Assembly (NCBI RefSeq): GCF_963678635.1
Contig: NC_087071.1
Location: 23,510,013-23,574,012 of the forward strand
Length of the DNA stretch: 64,000 nt
Reading direction: 5' to 3'
Source: Symsagittifera roscoffensis
Lineage: Eukaryota; Xenacoelomorpha; Acoela; Convolutidae
Shown here one piece after another: positions 45,901-57,800 of this stretch. Numbering within the stretch: the stretch's first letter is position 1; every line of letters starts with the position of its first letter. Made by a program: the position numbers and the translations under genes. Below the pieces are notes generated by a model, which searched no databases, had not been told where the DNA came from, and worked only from the letters and a program-made list of their open reading frames with translations.

Positions 45901-48900
45901 TGAATTTGCTGGTGAACAAAGAACAGTGTCTAAAAAAATCAATAAACTGAAAGATCGACTCAAAGTTCACATGTTGCTCAGGCGCTGTTTTAAAATTGAT
46001 TGATTGATGTTTTTTTTTTAAATTTTTTGACTTTGGATTCTGGTTTTAAAAACCGAGATTTATGTCAGTTCGATAGCACTTTGTTGACTAGTAATTTCCG
46101 ATAATTACTGTTAGTTTAGGTATGAAATGAAATGTTGTCGATCAACCAGCTACCCGAAACTGATCTAGACCTCAGAACCGAAACGAGGCAGAAATAATGC
46201 GATTGAAAAAGGAGAAAAAAATGAATTTTTGAAAAGAAAAAACCTCTGATTTAGACATGTGAATTAAATGCTCAACGCCGGAATCTTCTGGGATAATTTG
46301 CACATCAACCAGTTTTTAAGTAGTTCTGGCAATTTTTCATTTTTTTCCGACAATTTTGCTCCAAATGTCGAGGTTCTCTCTATTTTATAAGTATTTTTGG
46401 AATTTTCAACGCATTTTCAAAAATTTTAAAATTGCCTGCAAATTTCTGAGATATTCTTCTTTGTCTAGAAAGGAAATACTGCATTGTTTCATATTAATTA
46501 TTACAAGGTAAGTTTTAAAAAATAAGCACAACAAATTCATCCATACAATGTCGTCGCACTTTCGAATCATAAAAATTCAATTGACATGCTCATTATAAAT
46601 GCAAAAACCATGTGTGATAGAGGGTGAAAGTTTCCACGAAAGTTGAGTCATATAATTAAAAAATCTATATCTCATTACAAAAAATCAGCTCAGTTTGTAG
46701 GGACTCAATCAATTGCATCCAAACAGGTAAATCAAAATAGTAAAAACGCTTCAATTAAAGAAAAAAATTAGCACTGTGAAAACAAGGCCGACAAAAAAAA
46801 ACAGTCAACCGATATCCCAACAAAAGATTTTGTATGAAGAACATTTTCAGTTTTAAGTTAAGACTCCTGATTGGGCTCAAGTTCTGACTTTTTTCGTTCC
46901 AGGCACGAGCGTCTTTACCTCTGCCAAACCGACAAAATTAGTAGCAGGAACTTGATATGCAAACAAAGAAAGCTGCTGCATTCCGGGATTGGAATTTTTG
47001 CCGGGCAAAAAGTCTAACAGCCGGTTGCGTTACCTATGAAAATAAAAAAAATAGTTATCGGTCAAATCAAGAGCGTAGTAGCAGCGAACCATAGAAACCA
47101 ACTTAGATTTTTCAATGAAAAAAAAATTATCTGAAAGCTTTTTACGATTCAAAAAGTTTTTTAAGATCGAAATTTTGCTAAATAAAGCTACCGTATTGCA
47201 ACCTAAGATTAAGCTACATTTTCTGCGCCGTATTTAGCAGTTAATTTTTTGATCGAAATCGCATCTACTTAACAACCGCCCTCCCTTTAGTATCTACTTA
47301 AGAATTGCCACTCCTATTAATAAAAGCAGTAAATTAGCGCAAGAACTTTGTAATGAGATTTCTAATTTTGCTGCAATCTGATTGGTCAAAAATGCGTTAC
47401 TTTAATCTACTTAACAATTGCCCCTCCTTTCTTAAAAGGGGGCAATTGTTAAGTAGATCCTAGAAATCAAATGTCAAACATCCAAAAGTGAGCGCGGCCT
47501 AGTCCACTCATTTCTTACATTAAACTTGAAAGAAACAATTTTAATTACAACTGAAAACATAGCCCAAGAGAGTTGGAAAGGAGTCAATGAACGCAAGAAA
47601 ACAAAAAACTGACTTATTTTTCAAAAAAAAACTCAATTTTCAAAACTCGAAGAACAATTTTATGCCTTAAATGCATTTGAGTTTCAAGAACAGTTTTTGA
47701 TTGACGTTTTTTTAAAAAAAAAAAAACCAATATCAGAAATTTAGATCAAATTGTAAATTTCAGATACCGCTAATTCTACGACTTTTCCTTAGAAAAAATC
47801 AACGACCTATATTAGATTCTTCACTAGGTTCAAATACTCTTAAAGAAACAATTTAACGAAAAAAACAATGCTTTATTAGATATTATCTCTATTTAAAAAA
47901 TAGGTGAAGGTGAGAAAATGTAAAAAAAACCAGTAATTTACACAGAAGCTGCAGCTTTGCAAACCAAGCGCGAAAGCAGCAAAAGATTTGAGCAAGTTTT
48001 AAAAAGCCTAAAAACACAAATTGTGCATGTAAAATTTTGGAATGTAATTAACTAAAAGCAACCACACAATATATGCACGCAATGTTTAGGAAAAAACAAG
48101 GCTAATCTTTGTATCAACTATGCATTTCAATAACTTTGCAAAAATACTGAGATGAAGTTTTAATGATTGTTTTGTTGCGTGAAACAAATAATTTTTCTCG
48201 CTTCAATTGAAGAAATAAAAAAGCATCAACTGTGTAAACTCATTAGTCAAAATTCAAATTGCATAATATTACCGTTCTAATGCAGCCTCTTGATTCAAAG
48301 GAGCGACCTCAAAAGCACTTATGAGCCGTTAATTGTAGCATACTGCTTGCAAAAATAGCGCATCATTTTATCGTAAAACGCTTTGCTTTTGTAAAGACGT
48401 TCAATTTTAGCATACGAAAAATCAAAGCCCAAATTAATCTAGCCACATTTTTTTTAATGTTACCTTAATTTTTTACGTACGCTTCTCACAGAAATTGTAC
48501 AATAGCATTTTTAGACCCACTTCTCAGCGCGAAAACAAAAAACTCGCTCTCAAGTTGTTCAGATAAGTAAAACAATTGCTACTTTTAACCCCCCTGAACA
48601 TAGTCAATAGTCAGTCGTCTGAAACGAGAAAATGAATGCAAGTAAACAGAAAGAAAATGACAAATGGTTTTGAAACATTCTCAAACTTCGCAATTTAGAG
48701 AAAAAAAAATGACTTTAAAACTCACTGCAATTCTAAAAAAAATTATGATTTACAATTTTTTGATAAAATGAACTCAATTTTAGAAAATCGGATTAGTAGA
48801 TTAATTTTTTACTTTACTGGGAAATTGAAAAACAAACTCTTCTTTAGAAACTAGAACTCGATCGCGTTTTTCGTGATCTTTAGGTTTTTGTAATTGGATA

Positions 48901-50677
48901 ACGCAAACTGTCTAACGTTTAGCAGGAATCTGCGAAATGATTGAACTCAATTAGTGTTTATTAAACTACAAACTTCCACAAACGCAGTACCAAATGACAT
49001 TTTAGAAGAGTCTTTTCATTAAAAAAAAACTATCACTACCTAAGTCTGCACTATGTTCATCGACTCTTAAAAACACCATTCAAAATTTTGAGTCATTTAC
49101 GTTTTTTTGGATAGTTTACACTTGAGTTAGAAAAATGTGTATTGGTTTTTACAAGCAACTGAATTTGGATTTAAGGTTAAATAAAAATCAAAAGTCATAA
49201 AAACACCAAAGTCATGAGATCTTACTAAAGTAATTTTTCTGAAAAATTAAATACAAACTGTCTTTATTTCATTCATGGACACAAAAAACAACTACCACAT
49301 TCATTTAAAAATGCTACTGACAAAAGACTGGATTCATTTTTTGTGTGAGGGGGAGCAAATTCCAACAGAATTAACGGTTGCGTTAAGCACACGAAAGAAC
49401 TTCAGGGAGGGATCAATCCGCGAAAATTCAAGACAAACTATATCAATGTTACGGACAACGTCCGTTACCAACACATATTCACGCGGTAGTTTTCAGGATT
49501 ATTTTAAAATTAGCGTTAAAATGTATCTTAAACGCCTGAAAACTGCAAAAGTTTTTGCCCAACATTGATCACAAAAATTCCTAGGCATCCTAAATAATTT
49601 ATGCGTTCTGGCAATAAATCTGTATTGTTTCGAATTTTTGTAGATATCAAGCTTTCGGTTTATAATTGATAATATTGCAATTGAAAAAATAGCAAATACC
49701 GGCTCTTTTTCCTTTCCCTCCACCTCACTCAAACATGAACTTTATGGTCTAACGAGTGGTTTTGCAAGGTTATTTATGAAGACCAAATTTTTTTTTCATG
49801 GCCTAATTAGTCTGCATGTAAATTTTCATGACAATCGGACAAACTTTTTTTTCGAATTACAAAGAAAAAATTAGATAGCCTTTACGCTCTTTGAATTTCA
49901 AGAACAGTTTATGTTTGATAAATACCCAATTTGAAAAAAAAACTGAGTCGATAAGTAAATTTTTACTTTGCCAGGAAATCCAAACAAAAAATTCCACTTT
50001 CTTAACTAGGAGTCGATCACGTATTTCGTGACCTTTATATTTTTGCTCTTCGATAGTAAAGGATATTATTAACTATTAGAGAAATCAAAATTCAAATCAC
50101 AAAAAGTAAATTTTAAGACTTCCTGAAAAAAAAGAAAAAAACATCACGACATATATTAGTCTGAACTACGTTCATCGACTCCAAATGAAGATCTGCATTT
50201 TTGGGATGAGAAATGTTCACTCGTCCCAGCAAACAAAAAGCTCATACCTAGATTCACTGAGCTTCGATTGAGAAGCGGAAAACATTACGGCTGCTCCCCA
50301 TGCCGTTTAAAAAAAAACATTTGATATTGAATGATGCATTGGCTTAATTTGCCAAAATTATTTGATTTGATTAAGCAAAAATATATTGAAGCCTAAATAA
50401 GTGTAAGCCAAAAACACCCTGTTAATGACAAAAAAAACTGAAATATTACTGAAATTTCCTGCTACATTTATGCTTTTGATTGAACACTTGATTACATTTC
50501 TTTTAAAATGGCTTCCAAAAGAACTTCTTCCAACATCTTCATTATACACATCGAGTAAAATGTATGTCAAAAAGCAATGAACATAATTCTTATTTTAAGC
50601 AAAAGTATTCATTTCTCATATTTAACTGAATTATACTTTCAGGATTTACACGGTTGATAAAATAGTGCGAATTGAAC
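45901..50677. other. Intergenic, no gene seen
   Basis: AT-rich. It contains a strong hairpin at 47407-47458. No open frame has domain, signal peptide or splice support. Confidence 0.5.
47407..47458. repeat. Hairpin with 20-bp stem
   Basis: ATCTACTTAACAATTGCCCC and its complement GGGGCAATTGTTAAGTAGAT are separated by a short T/A-rich loop. Partial copies of one arm precede it at 47268 ('atctacttaacaaccgccct') and 47292 ('atctacttaagaattgccac'). A related arm with 'ctacttaacaaccactccct' occurs at 9628. Confidence 0.85.
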
Positions 50678-50944
50678 TTTATTAATAGCAATTTAAATTT
50701 ATACAACAAAAATCTATGTCAATGGAAACTAAATTAATTAAAAAGTGAGTTTTGCGCACAAATTCGCTTATGCATGTCAAAATAATGTTTGCAGTCCATT
50801 TACAATTAAGTTCACTTGTTCGCGCACTTCGTCATTTATGAGTCTATTCACATATCAGTTCATTCACTTCTTTTGCACTCTGATCATTTGAATTCTATAG
50901 TTTGATTTCTTCTTCGTTCACGGAACTTTTGCTTGTTCAGGGAA

Positions 50945-51124
50945 TCAGGGAAAAAGAGCCAAGAAGGTGATGCCGCCCATGAACTGTGACAATAAAATGA
51001 GTGGAGTGAGTAGTCCGAACACAGGCCACAGTGCCATGTTGAGGAAGAGGGAAAAGAGGAGGAAGGTGGCTGTTGCAATTGGGATGCCAGGCGGGAAGTG
51101 TTTCTCCCAATTGTCACTCGACAC
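50945..51124 (-). CDS. tmem128: TMEM128 exon 4, last two TMs and stop
   Basis: 180 bp including TGA at 50947-50945, phase 0, acceptor TTGTTTCAG. It begins VSSDNWEKHFPPGIPIATAT, continues as a TM segment and NMALWPVFGLLTPLILLSQF, and ends MGGITFLALFP. This is the most conserved TMEM128 block. Confidence 0.9.
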   Translation of the reverse strand: MSSDNWEKHFPPGIPIATATFLLFSLFLNMALWPVFGLLTPLILLSQFMGGITFLALFP

Positions 51125-52634
51125 CTGAAACAATGTATTGCACAACTTCTATACACTTTTCATTTATAACATAAAACAACCCAGAAACCAGGAAAAATCA
51201 GAAACTTTCACAATCATGTTTTGATAATCAAGTTTCCAAGTATATCGAAAAAGTGACACTTTTCCATCCAGTTTTATATCTTAATGACAGAATGAACATT
51301 TCTAAGCTGGTTACTCAATTACACAGGGTTGAACAAGTGTTTAGATCAACCATCAAGAAGTGTTGATATTTTAGCTTAACTTGAGCACTTTTCAACACTG
51401 CTTTCTTAGGTATCAAATGGAGGTTACTTTGTTGATCCAAGAGAGGAAGACGATGAAGTAGGATGCCTGGAGGAGACAGACTGTCAACATGAGGCCACTG
51501 AGACTCAGCCAGAACCAGTCCACTCTCTCGTCTGCCTAAACAACCCACCATCTATCTCAAGCTGAAGAGTGAAATCAAACACCACAACGTCCAATCAAAA
51601 GGATTTAAAATGACCTCTAGTTGATTCTGAAATGTCGACACAGAAAAAATTGAATCGACTTCAGACTGGGATTTGAACGCCAGTGGAATAATTTAGACTC
51701 TCATTTAGATTCTGCTTTAGATTTGTACCAAAACAGAAAATATGCATAAATTACAGAAGTTTCGTTTGAAAAACAGGGGAATTGGTATTATTGAAGACCA
51801 TAGTATAATAGTATAATCGTCTAAATAGCATAATAACTGATTAGCAACTGTCTACCTTTATGACTATTGGAAGCTGTGTGTAGTAGAGTACATATATGCT
51901 GCACACCATCCAGAACACTCCACCCACTGTGAAAGCACCAGACGAAGAACCAATTTGTGATCTAAACAAACAAAACATCATACACAATAGTCTAAGTACC
52001 ATTTCGGATACCCAAGCCAAAAAAGGACTAATATGTCACAAGAAAATTAAAACTAATAATTTGAAAAGACAAATCTTCGCAATATCGGGTACAGACACTC
52101 GGCAGCTAGAAAAATGCTAGGGGTCATCAACAAGTGGACAATGAGCATGAATACTTTTAAGCCTTGTCAACCGAAAAAACTACAAGTGGTTGATTACTGA
52201 AATATTACTTCGCTCATTCATTCATTCTTCTTTCATTTTTTTAAACAAAATTCGTCAAAACAAACCAAACTGTCGCATCGAGAGATTGAATCAAAATTTT
52301 TTAAAACCTTGAGAACAACTTGATTAAAGTTTGCTCACTCATCTGTCCTTCTAATGAGTTGAATCACAGCCGATGACAAAAAGTGAGCGGAAGAAAACTT
52401 TAACCTGTAAAGTGAGAGTTTCTCGAACTCTTCGTCTGTGATATCAAAAGGATCCTTCCTCTTAGCGAGCTCCTCAATGGTAATCGTGTCACTTGTTGTT
52501 GGATTCTTAAACCTCACAGATCTTTTTCTGGGTGCTTGTTGGTCCTGGTTAGTATCTCTAGTTATAACTGTTTCTGAAGGGTTATTCGTTTCTCGTTCCA
52601 GAAGTGGCACGTTGTCGAACTCTGTCGAATCCAT
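50945..52634 (-). CDS. tmem128: TMEM128 homologue, four exons
   Basis: Small multi-pass membrane protein; in vertebrates TMEM128 is a poorly characterised four-TM protein. Exons: 52405-52634, 51856-51961, 51428-51535, 50945-51124; 207 residues. The acidic, polar N-terminus (MDSTEFDNVPLLERET...) is followed by four hydrophobic segments, one in exon 2, one in exon 3 and two in exon 4. The end of the protein, NMALWPVFGLLTPLILLSQF then MGGITFLALFP, matches the conserved TMEM128 C-terminus (N-V-A-L-W-x-V-W...TPLLLF-Q-F-M-G). Splice sites: donors GTTAAA, GTAGAC, GTAACC; acceptors TTTGTTTAG, GTTGTTTAG, TTGTTTCAG. A minus-strand AATAAA lies at 50678-50683. The N-terminus is longer than in human TMEM128. 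Confidence 0.88.
51428..51535 (-). CDS. tmem128: TMEM128 exon 3, second TM
   Basis: 108 bp, phase 0 to 0, acceptor GTTGTTTAG, donor GTAACC. It encodes ADERVDWFWLSLSGLMLTV then CLLQASYFIVFLSWINK: one long hydrophobic segment and a short hydrophilic end. Confidence 0.83.
51856..51961 (-). CDS. tmem128: TMEM128 exon 2, first TM
   Basis: 106 bp, phase 2 to 0, acceptor TTTGTTTAG, donor GTAGAC. It encodes SQIGSSSGAFTVGGVFWMV then CSIYVLYYTQLPIVIK, corresponding to the first TM of TMEM128 (..WF/FW...V..YY.D....). It is too short and reading-frame-split to stand out as an ORF. Confidence 0.82.
52405..52634 (-). CDS. tmem128: TMEM128 exon 1, start codon
   Basis: 230 bp with ATG at 52634-52632, leaving in phase 2. 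It encodes a soluble, cytoplasmic-looking N-terminus with a basic patch (RKRSVRF), then an acidic helix ending DEEFEKLSLY. The exon was ended at donor CAG|GTTAAA because this keeps the frame into exon 2; the open frame continues past it to 52335. Confidence 0.82.
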
Positions 52635-54417
52635 AATGAATCTGAAAGTTAGTTACCAATAGCTGTATTTGTAACTTAGATGCTCTATTTGCGCAGCATT
52701 CTTTCAATCCATGTCTTCACATGTCAACACACTGAGTTAATACTGGCGTGGATAAAAATTTGGGTGAACACAAGCAAGCCGAAAATACTGCGCTAAAACG
52801 TAGGATCTCCGCAGATAAGTTTTCTACATAAAATACGGTACCACAAATAATCATCGGAATGGTTCGAGTGATGTATCATAATGAAGCCCTTTTAGTCGCG
52901 ATTAGACATTTAAAAATTTCGAAAAAAAATTTGGTCTCGAGAAAAAATCGGTTTGAAATTTATGATTTTTGGTTTGATTTTGATTTAATAAGCTTAAAGC
53001 GGAGTCTTACAAGAGCTTATTTATGATTAAGTTAGCCGTGAAAACTTAGTTTTACTCGAGTAAAGTTAGTTTTACTCGAGTAGAGTTAATTTTTGGGAGT
53101 TTGTAAGCGCCATTTTGTGAATCAAAAAAAAATCTGAAAACAATTGAAAAAAGTTTTGAAATTAAAAAAAATTTTATTTTTCGTTTTTCCAGCCTTTTTT
53201 CTAAAAAAAAACGGATTTCCAATCGGCCTAATTTACTAAGACTGTCGAATATGCCTTAGTTCTCTGCTCAGATCATTTTACCACAGCGCGCAGAAAAACT
53301 ACACTAATTTGAAAAAATTGTGTTGTTTTTTAAGATTATGGTCGGAACAATTTGAGCTACTTGCATAGTAACCGGTTACCCATTTTCATTATTTCCCCAC
53401 ATTCCAGGTTGAGTTAGTTTGTTGAGCGAAGGCAGTTTTTTGCGTCTAAAATTTTCACGTGGTACCACTATAGCAGCCGAAACCGGTAGTACGGTAAACC
53501 TGAAACGCTTAAGCTCAAATAACAGCTGGTCTTCAATTTTACAGAGAGGCCAAGCTGCGCTTTGCAAACACTAGAAAAAGACAAAAACAGCTCAAGTTAT
53601 TTTTAAAAAGATAGCAATAAGCCTCGATTTAGTGTGTCACATTCGAATCTACGACCTACAAATGAGGAGACCCACGTTCCCGCATCTGCACCGCGGGCTA
53701 TTGCAAATTTACTAACACTTGCTACCAATGATGAAGCTATAGATGATACTAACTTGCCAATGCTATGCATCGAATATAAATTTTAAAAAAAGTGCGGCGT
53801 TGAACCTCAAACAAGCAGCTTAGGAATCTCACGTCTTTCCCTCTGAGCCACGGACGCTTGACTTACGGCAAACAATAACGACCAATTAAGCAGCGAAGAG
53901 AAGCTTGGATAATTTCAATGCTACAGATCGTGATTATAGCAAAAACGCCTCTAATGAGCACTGTTATTTTCTAGAAAAAATCGTATCATACTAATACACT
54001 ACGCCTGGTAGTGTAAAGAGTTTTTTATCTAAATTGACAGCTTATTTTTTTTTCCAAAGAAGCGTGACTGAATTTAGGCAAAAAACGAGAACTGGTAATA
54101 GGCAAAATCTCGCAAGCGTAACCATTGCCGTTGCCATGACAAGAGATCGAACACTCGATCTGACGTTCGCAAAGTGAATGCCTCTCAATATGCCAAAAGC
54201 CGCTAAATGATTCTGGCTCCTAACCCAAAATTTCTTTACCTAAAGGACACCCACAAAACATTAAGCAACATAAGTTTTTTTATACTTTCTCTTATACAAA
54301 GAACCAAAAATATTACAAATTCAGTAGTTTTGGGCAAATTTAAAGGATAAATCTAATCTAATTTAAAATCGAACAATGCTTAAAATCGAATTTTCCACTT
54401 ATACTCTCTCTGTCCTG
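52635..54417. other. Region between TMEM128 and KLHL20
   Basis: It should include the TMEM128 promoter and KLHL20 3' UTR; no clear core promoter was recognised. It contains a partial copy of the GATTATTTGTGG repeat (52845-52900), a SINE tail and body (53535-53645) and tRNA-like sequence at 53640-53700 and 53815-53870. Confidence 0.5.
53535..53870 (-). mobile_element. tRNA-derived SINE remnants
   Basis: On the minus strand, 'gcgtccgtggctcagagg' (53870 downward) resembles the head of the SINE at 58937-59121. 'aatcgaggcttatt' (53630) and 'tttgcaaagcgcagcttg' (53560) match its body and tail. The pieces are rearranged or two insertions are superimposed. Confidence 0.6.
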
Positions 54418-54818
54418 TCAAGAATGAAACGCGTCATCACTGTGTAATTTAATCACACCTACACCGCCGCCTAATCGTCTGTAATTCATAGAACCACACA
54501 GTTTCCACGAATTAGATTGGGGATCGTATTCTTCGACAGTTTTTAGATAAGTAGTTCCATCGAAACCTCCAACTGCCATTAGAACGTCATTCACAATTGC
54601 GAGCCCGACCCCGCTGCGACGCGACGTCATAGCCACAACATTTGACCACAACTTTGTGAGAGGATTGTATCGTTCGACACTCGATAGTTCGGCAACATCA
54701 TCTCGGCCTCCGACTGCGTATATCATATCATTATAAACTGCGCATCCAAGGTGTTTCCGCTTCGTGTGCATTGGGGTTTGGGTTGTCCATCTGTTCGATT
54801 TCGGGTCGTATTTCTCCA
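54418..54818 (-). CDS. klhl20: KLHL20 terminal exon: Kelch repeats 5-6 and C-terminus
   Basis: 401 bp including the stop, entered in phase 1 (A|TG, so the junction reads PLDSMEKYDPK). The acceptor follows a run of T. It encodes [20 protein letters not shown], then [20 protein letters not shown], then [20 protein letters not shown], and ends [20 protein letters not shown]. The match to the KLHL20 end is close throughout. Confidence 0.96.
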
Positions 54819-57800
54819 CTGAAAAAAAATTAGATCATTAACAAGAGCAACATGAATTCATAAAAAAACTAAACAAGAGCGAATACATATACTTTTTCAA
54901 AACTAACTCCTTTCATTTGATTTCTAGCTGATAGCTATGGCTTAAAATTTCATTATCGAAATTGTAATTATTAAATCATCTTCAGGTACTTCGAAGCCAA
55001 ACTTTCGAGAAAAAAATCGTGCCATTATCTTCTTCATTTTAAAATTTGAAGCTATTCCATGCATATCTTTACTATGTCATCTAATTAGGAAATTGCAACA
55101 AAGTAAAACATAGCCAACAGAAAATTGGAAAAATTTGAAAAAAAAGGAAACCGAAAAAAAACTGATTAAAAATTCTTAACGATTTTGTTATCTATCGAAC
55201 TTCGAGCGCAATAATATATATCAGGTTAGAGCACTTTGAATTCGAGAATAATTTAAAATTGATTTTTTTTGATAAAATTTACCAATTTTAAGAAAACTGG
55301 ATCAGTGGGTTATTTTTTATTCCGCTGAGAAACCCAAAAATTAAAATCCTTTTTCGGAACTAGAAATCATTTACGTTTGTTCCCGCCATTTCCGCTTTTC
55401 GTTATTGGAGAGCACACTTTACGTAATTTTTAGATGAATTTGAATTGAAATCACAGTGCATATATAACTAAATGCATTAATTAATATGTATGAATGCACT
55501 TCTGTTATTAGAGCATTTAAGACTTTCCTGAAACAGAAAAAATCACTTCGTTCTGGTACACTTTAAAAAAGCTTTTATGTTGGAGTTAGTACTGACTTGA
55601 ATCCAAGGGTACTTGTCCTTCGGATCCCCCAACTGCATACATGTGTCCCCCCAGTACAGCCAGTGCCACACCCAGTCTGTTGGTGGCCATGGGGGCACAC
55701 TTGGTCCATCTGTTCCCATGTGGCTCATACTTCTCCACTATATTTAGACACGAGATGCCGTCTTGGCCACCAACTAAAAACAAATATCTATTTTCAGCTA
55801 TCTGTTGTTTGCTCTTTTGAGGATAGAAAAATGCACTTAGTTTGGCATATTTAATGCCAAACTGGCGACAATATATTTTTCAAACAGGGTGGGGGTTTGA
55901 AACGTTGTCTTAAACAATTATACAATAAAAGCATATTTTAAACGTAGAAAAAAAAGGGGTTTTTGTTTTTTTAAAGCCCTTCTTCTGCTTCTTTCTTCAT
56001 ATTAACAACTTATAAGCATAACATGAAAAAATTGATATCGTTTAACAATCAATTCAAGTAAGTTGTTTATGCAAAAAAAAAATTTTTCACGCTTTTTCTT
56101 CATCCAGTTGGTTTCGCAAGGACCTCTAGGTCATCCCAAGAGTCGAATACTGTCGCTCTAAGCCACAAAACTGGTAAAACGTTGTTATTTTTCTCATTTT
56201 GTTTTCAATATGTTTTTTTACTCTGTTTCAAACTTTTTTACTCTATTTGTTTTGAACAGTTTAAAATAAAGTCCCCCACCCTGTTTTCAAATATTTAAGT
56301 ATATATTTTTTGTCACCTGATGTCTTCCCTTTTGGTACAATTAAAAAATCTAATTTTGGCTGAACGACCTGAAAATTTTTCTGAAGTCGCCAATTTATAC
56401 TAACTTTGAGGGGGTAGCGCGCGCTGAAAAAAGGGATTTTCTAGTCATAATTTTCAGTGTTGAAAAACGCCTTTTTGACCTGTTTTTTTTCTCAAAAACT
56501 AGCCAGCAGTGCAGAAAAATTCGTCAGAAAAAAGTAGGGTCTTTATAGCGGCTTGGAAAGCTAGAAAATCAATTTACTCGATCGACAAAAAAAGAGTTTT
56601 TGAAAATTCCCAACCCCCTCCCACTTCGCGAAAATCCTAGATCCACCCTTGTTTCAGGTAAACAAAGACGCGCTTAGTTATGGTCTAAAAAATCTGAACG
56701 AAGTGAATTATCATACAACTGCTTATTTTAACGTCGGAAACCAATTTCGCACTCATGTCAATGTAGAAACCGTGCCGAAAAGTTAATTTGCTGTGAACAT
56801 TTTTTCCTGTTTGATAAAGATGCACAATATGACCAATATTGCCGACAACTTCGCATGAACTATAAGATGTATTTCAAGTCATCTGGTTTTTGACAGTCGG
56901 GGAAATAAAAACGCGCTTAATTTAAAATAAAAACCATGAAGACCGCCTATAAACTGTCACAAATACAGTTAGTTTTCAAGTTTCAAACTTTTATACTACA
57001 GTCACTACAGTCATCCCAAGAGTCGAATACTGTCGCTCTAAGCCACAAAACTGGTAAAACGTTGTTATTTTTCTCATTTTGTTTTCAATATGTTTTTTTA
57101 CTCTGTTTCAAACTTTTTTACTCTATTTGTTTTGAACAGTTTAAAATAAAGTCCCCCACCCTGTTTTCAAATATTTAAGTATATATTTTTTGTCACCTGA
57201 TGTCTTCCCTTTTGGTACAATTAAAAAATCTAATTTTGGCTGAACGACCTGAAAATTTTTCTGAAGTCGCCAATTTATACTAACTTTGAGGGGGTAGCGC
57301 GCGTTGAAAAAAGGGATTTTCTAGTCATAATTTTCAGTGTTGAAAAACGCCTTTTTGACCTGTTTTTTTTTCTCAAAAACTAGCCAGCAGTGCAGAAAAA
57401 TTCGTCAGAAAAAAGTAGGGTCTTTATAGCGGCTTGGAAAGCTAGAAAATCAATTTACTCGATCGACAAAAAAAGAGTTTTTGAAAATTCCCAACCCCCT
57501 CCCACTTCGCGAAAATCCTAGATCCACCCTTGTTTCAGGTAAACAAAGACGCGCTTAGTTATGGTCTAAAAAATCTGAACGAAGTGAATTATCATACAAC
57601 TGCTTATTTTAACGTCGGAAACCAATTTCGCACTCATGTCAATGTAGAAACCGTGCCGAAAAGTTAATTTGCTGTGAACATTTTTTCCTGGTTGATAAAG
57701 ATGCACAATATGACCAATATTGCCGACAACTTCGCATGAACTATAAGATGTATTTCAAGTCATCTGGTTTTTGACAGTCGGGGAAATAAAAACGCGCTTA

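Noticed and set aside
56936-57178. Plus-strand ORF of 80 codons
   Set aside because: Spans the junction of the 880-bp tandem duplication; AT-rich intron with no support.
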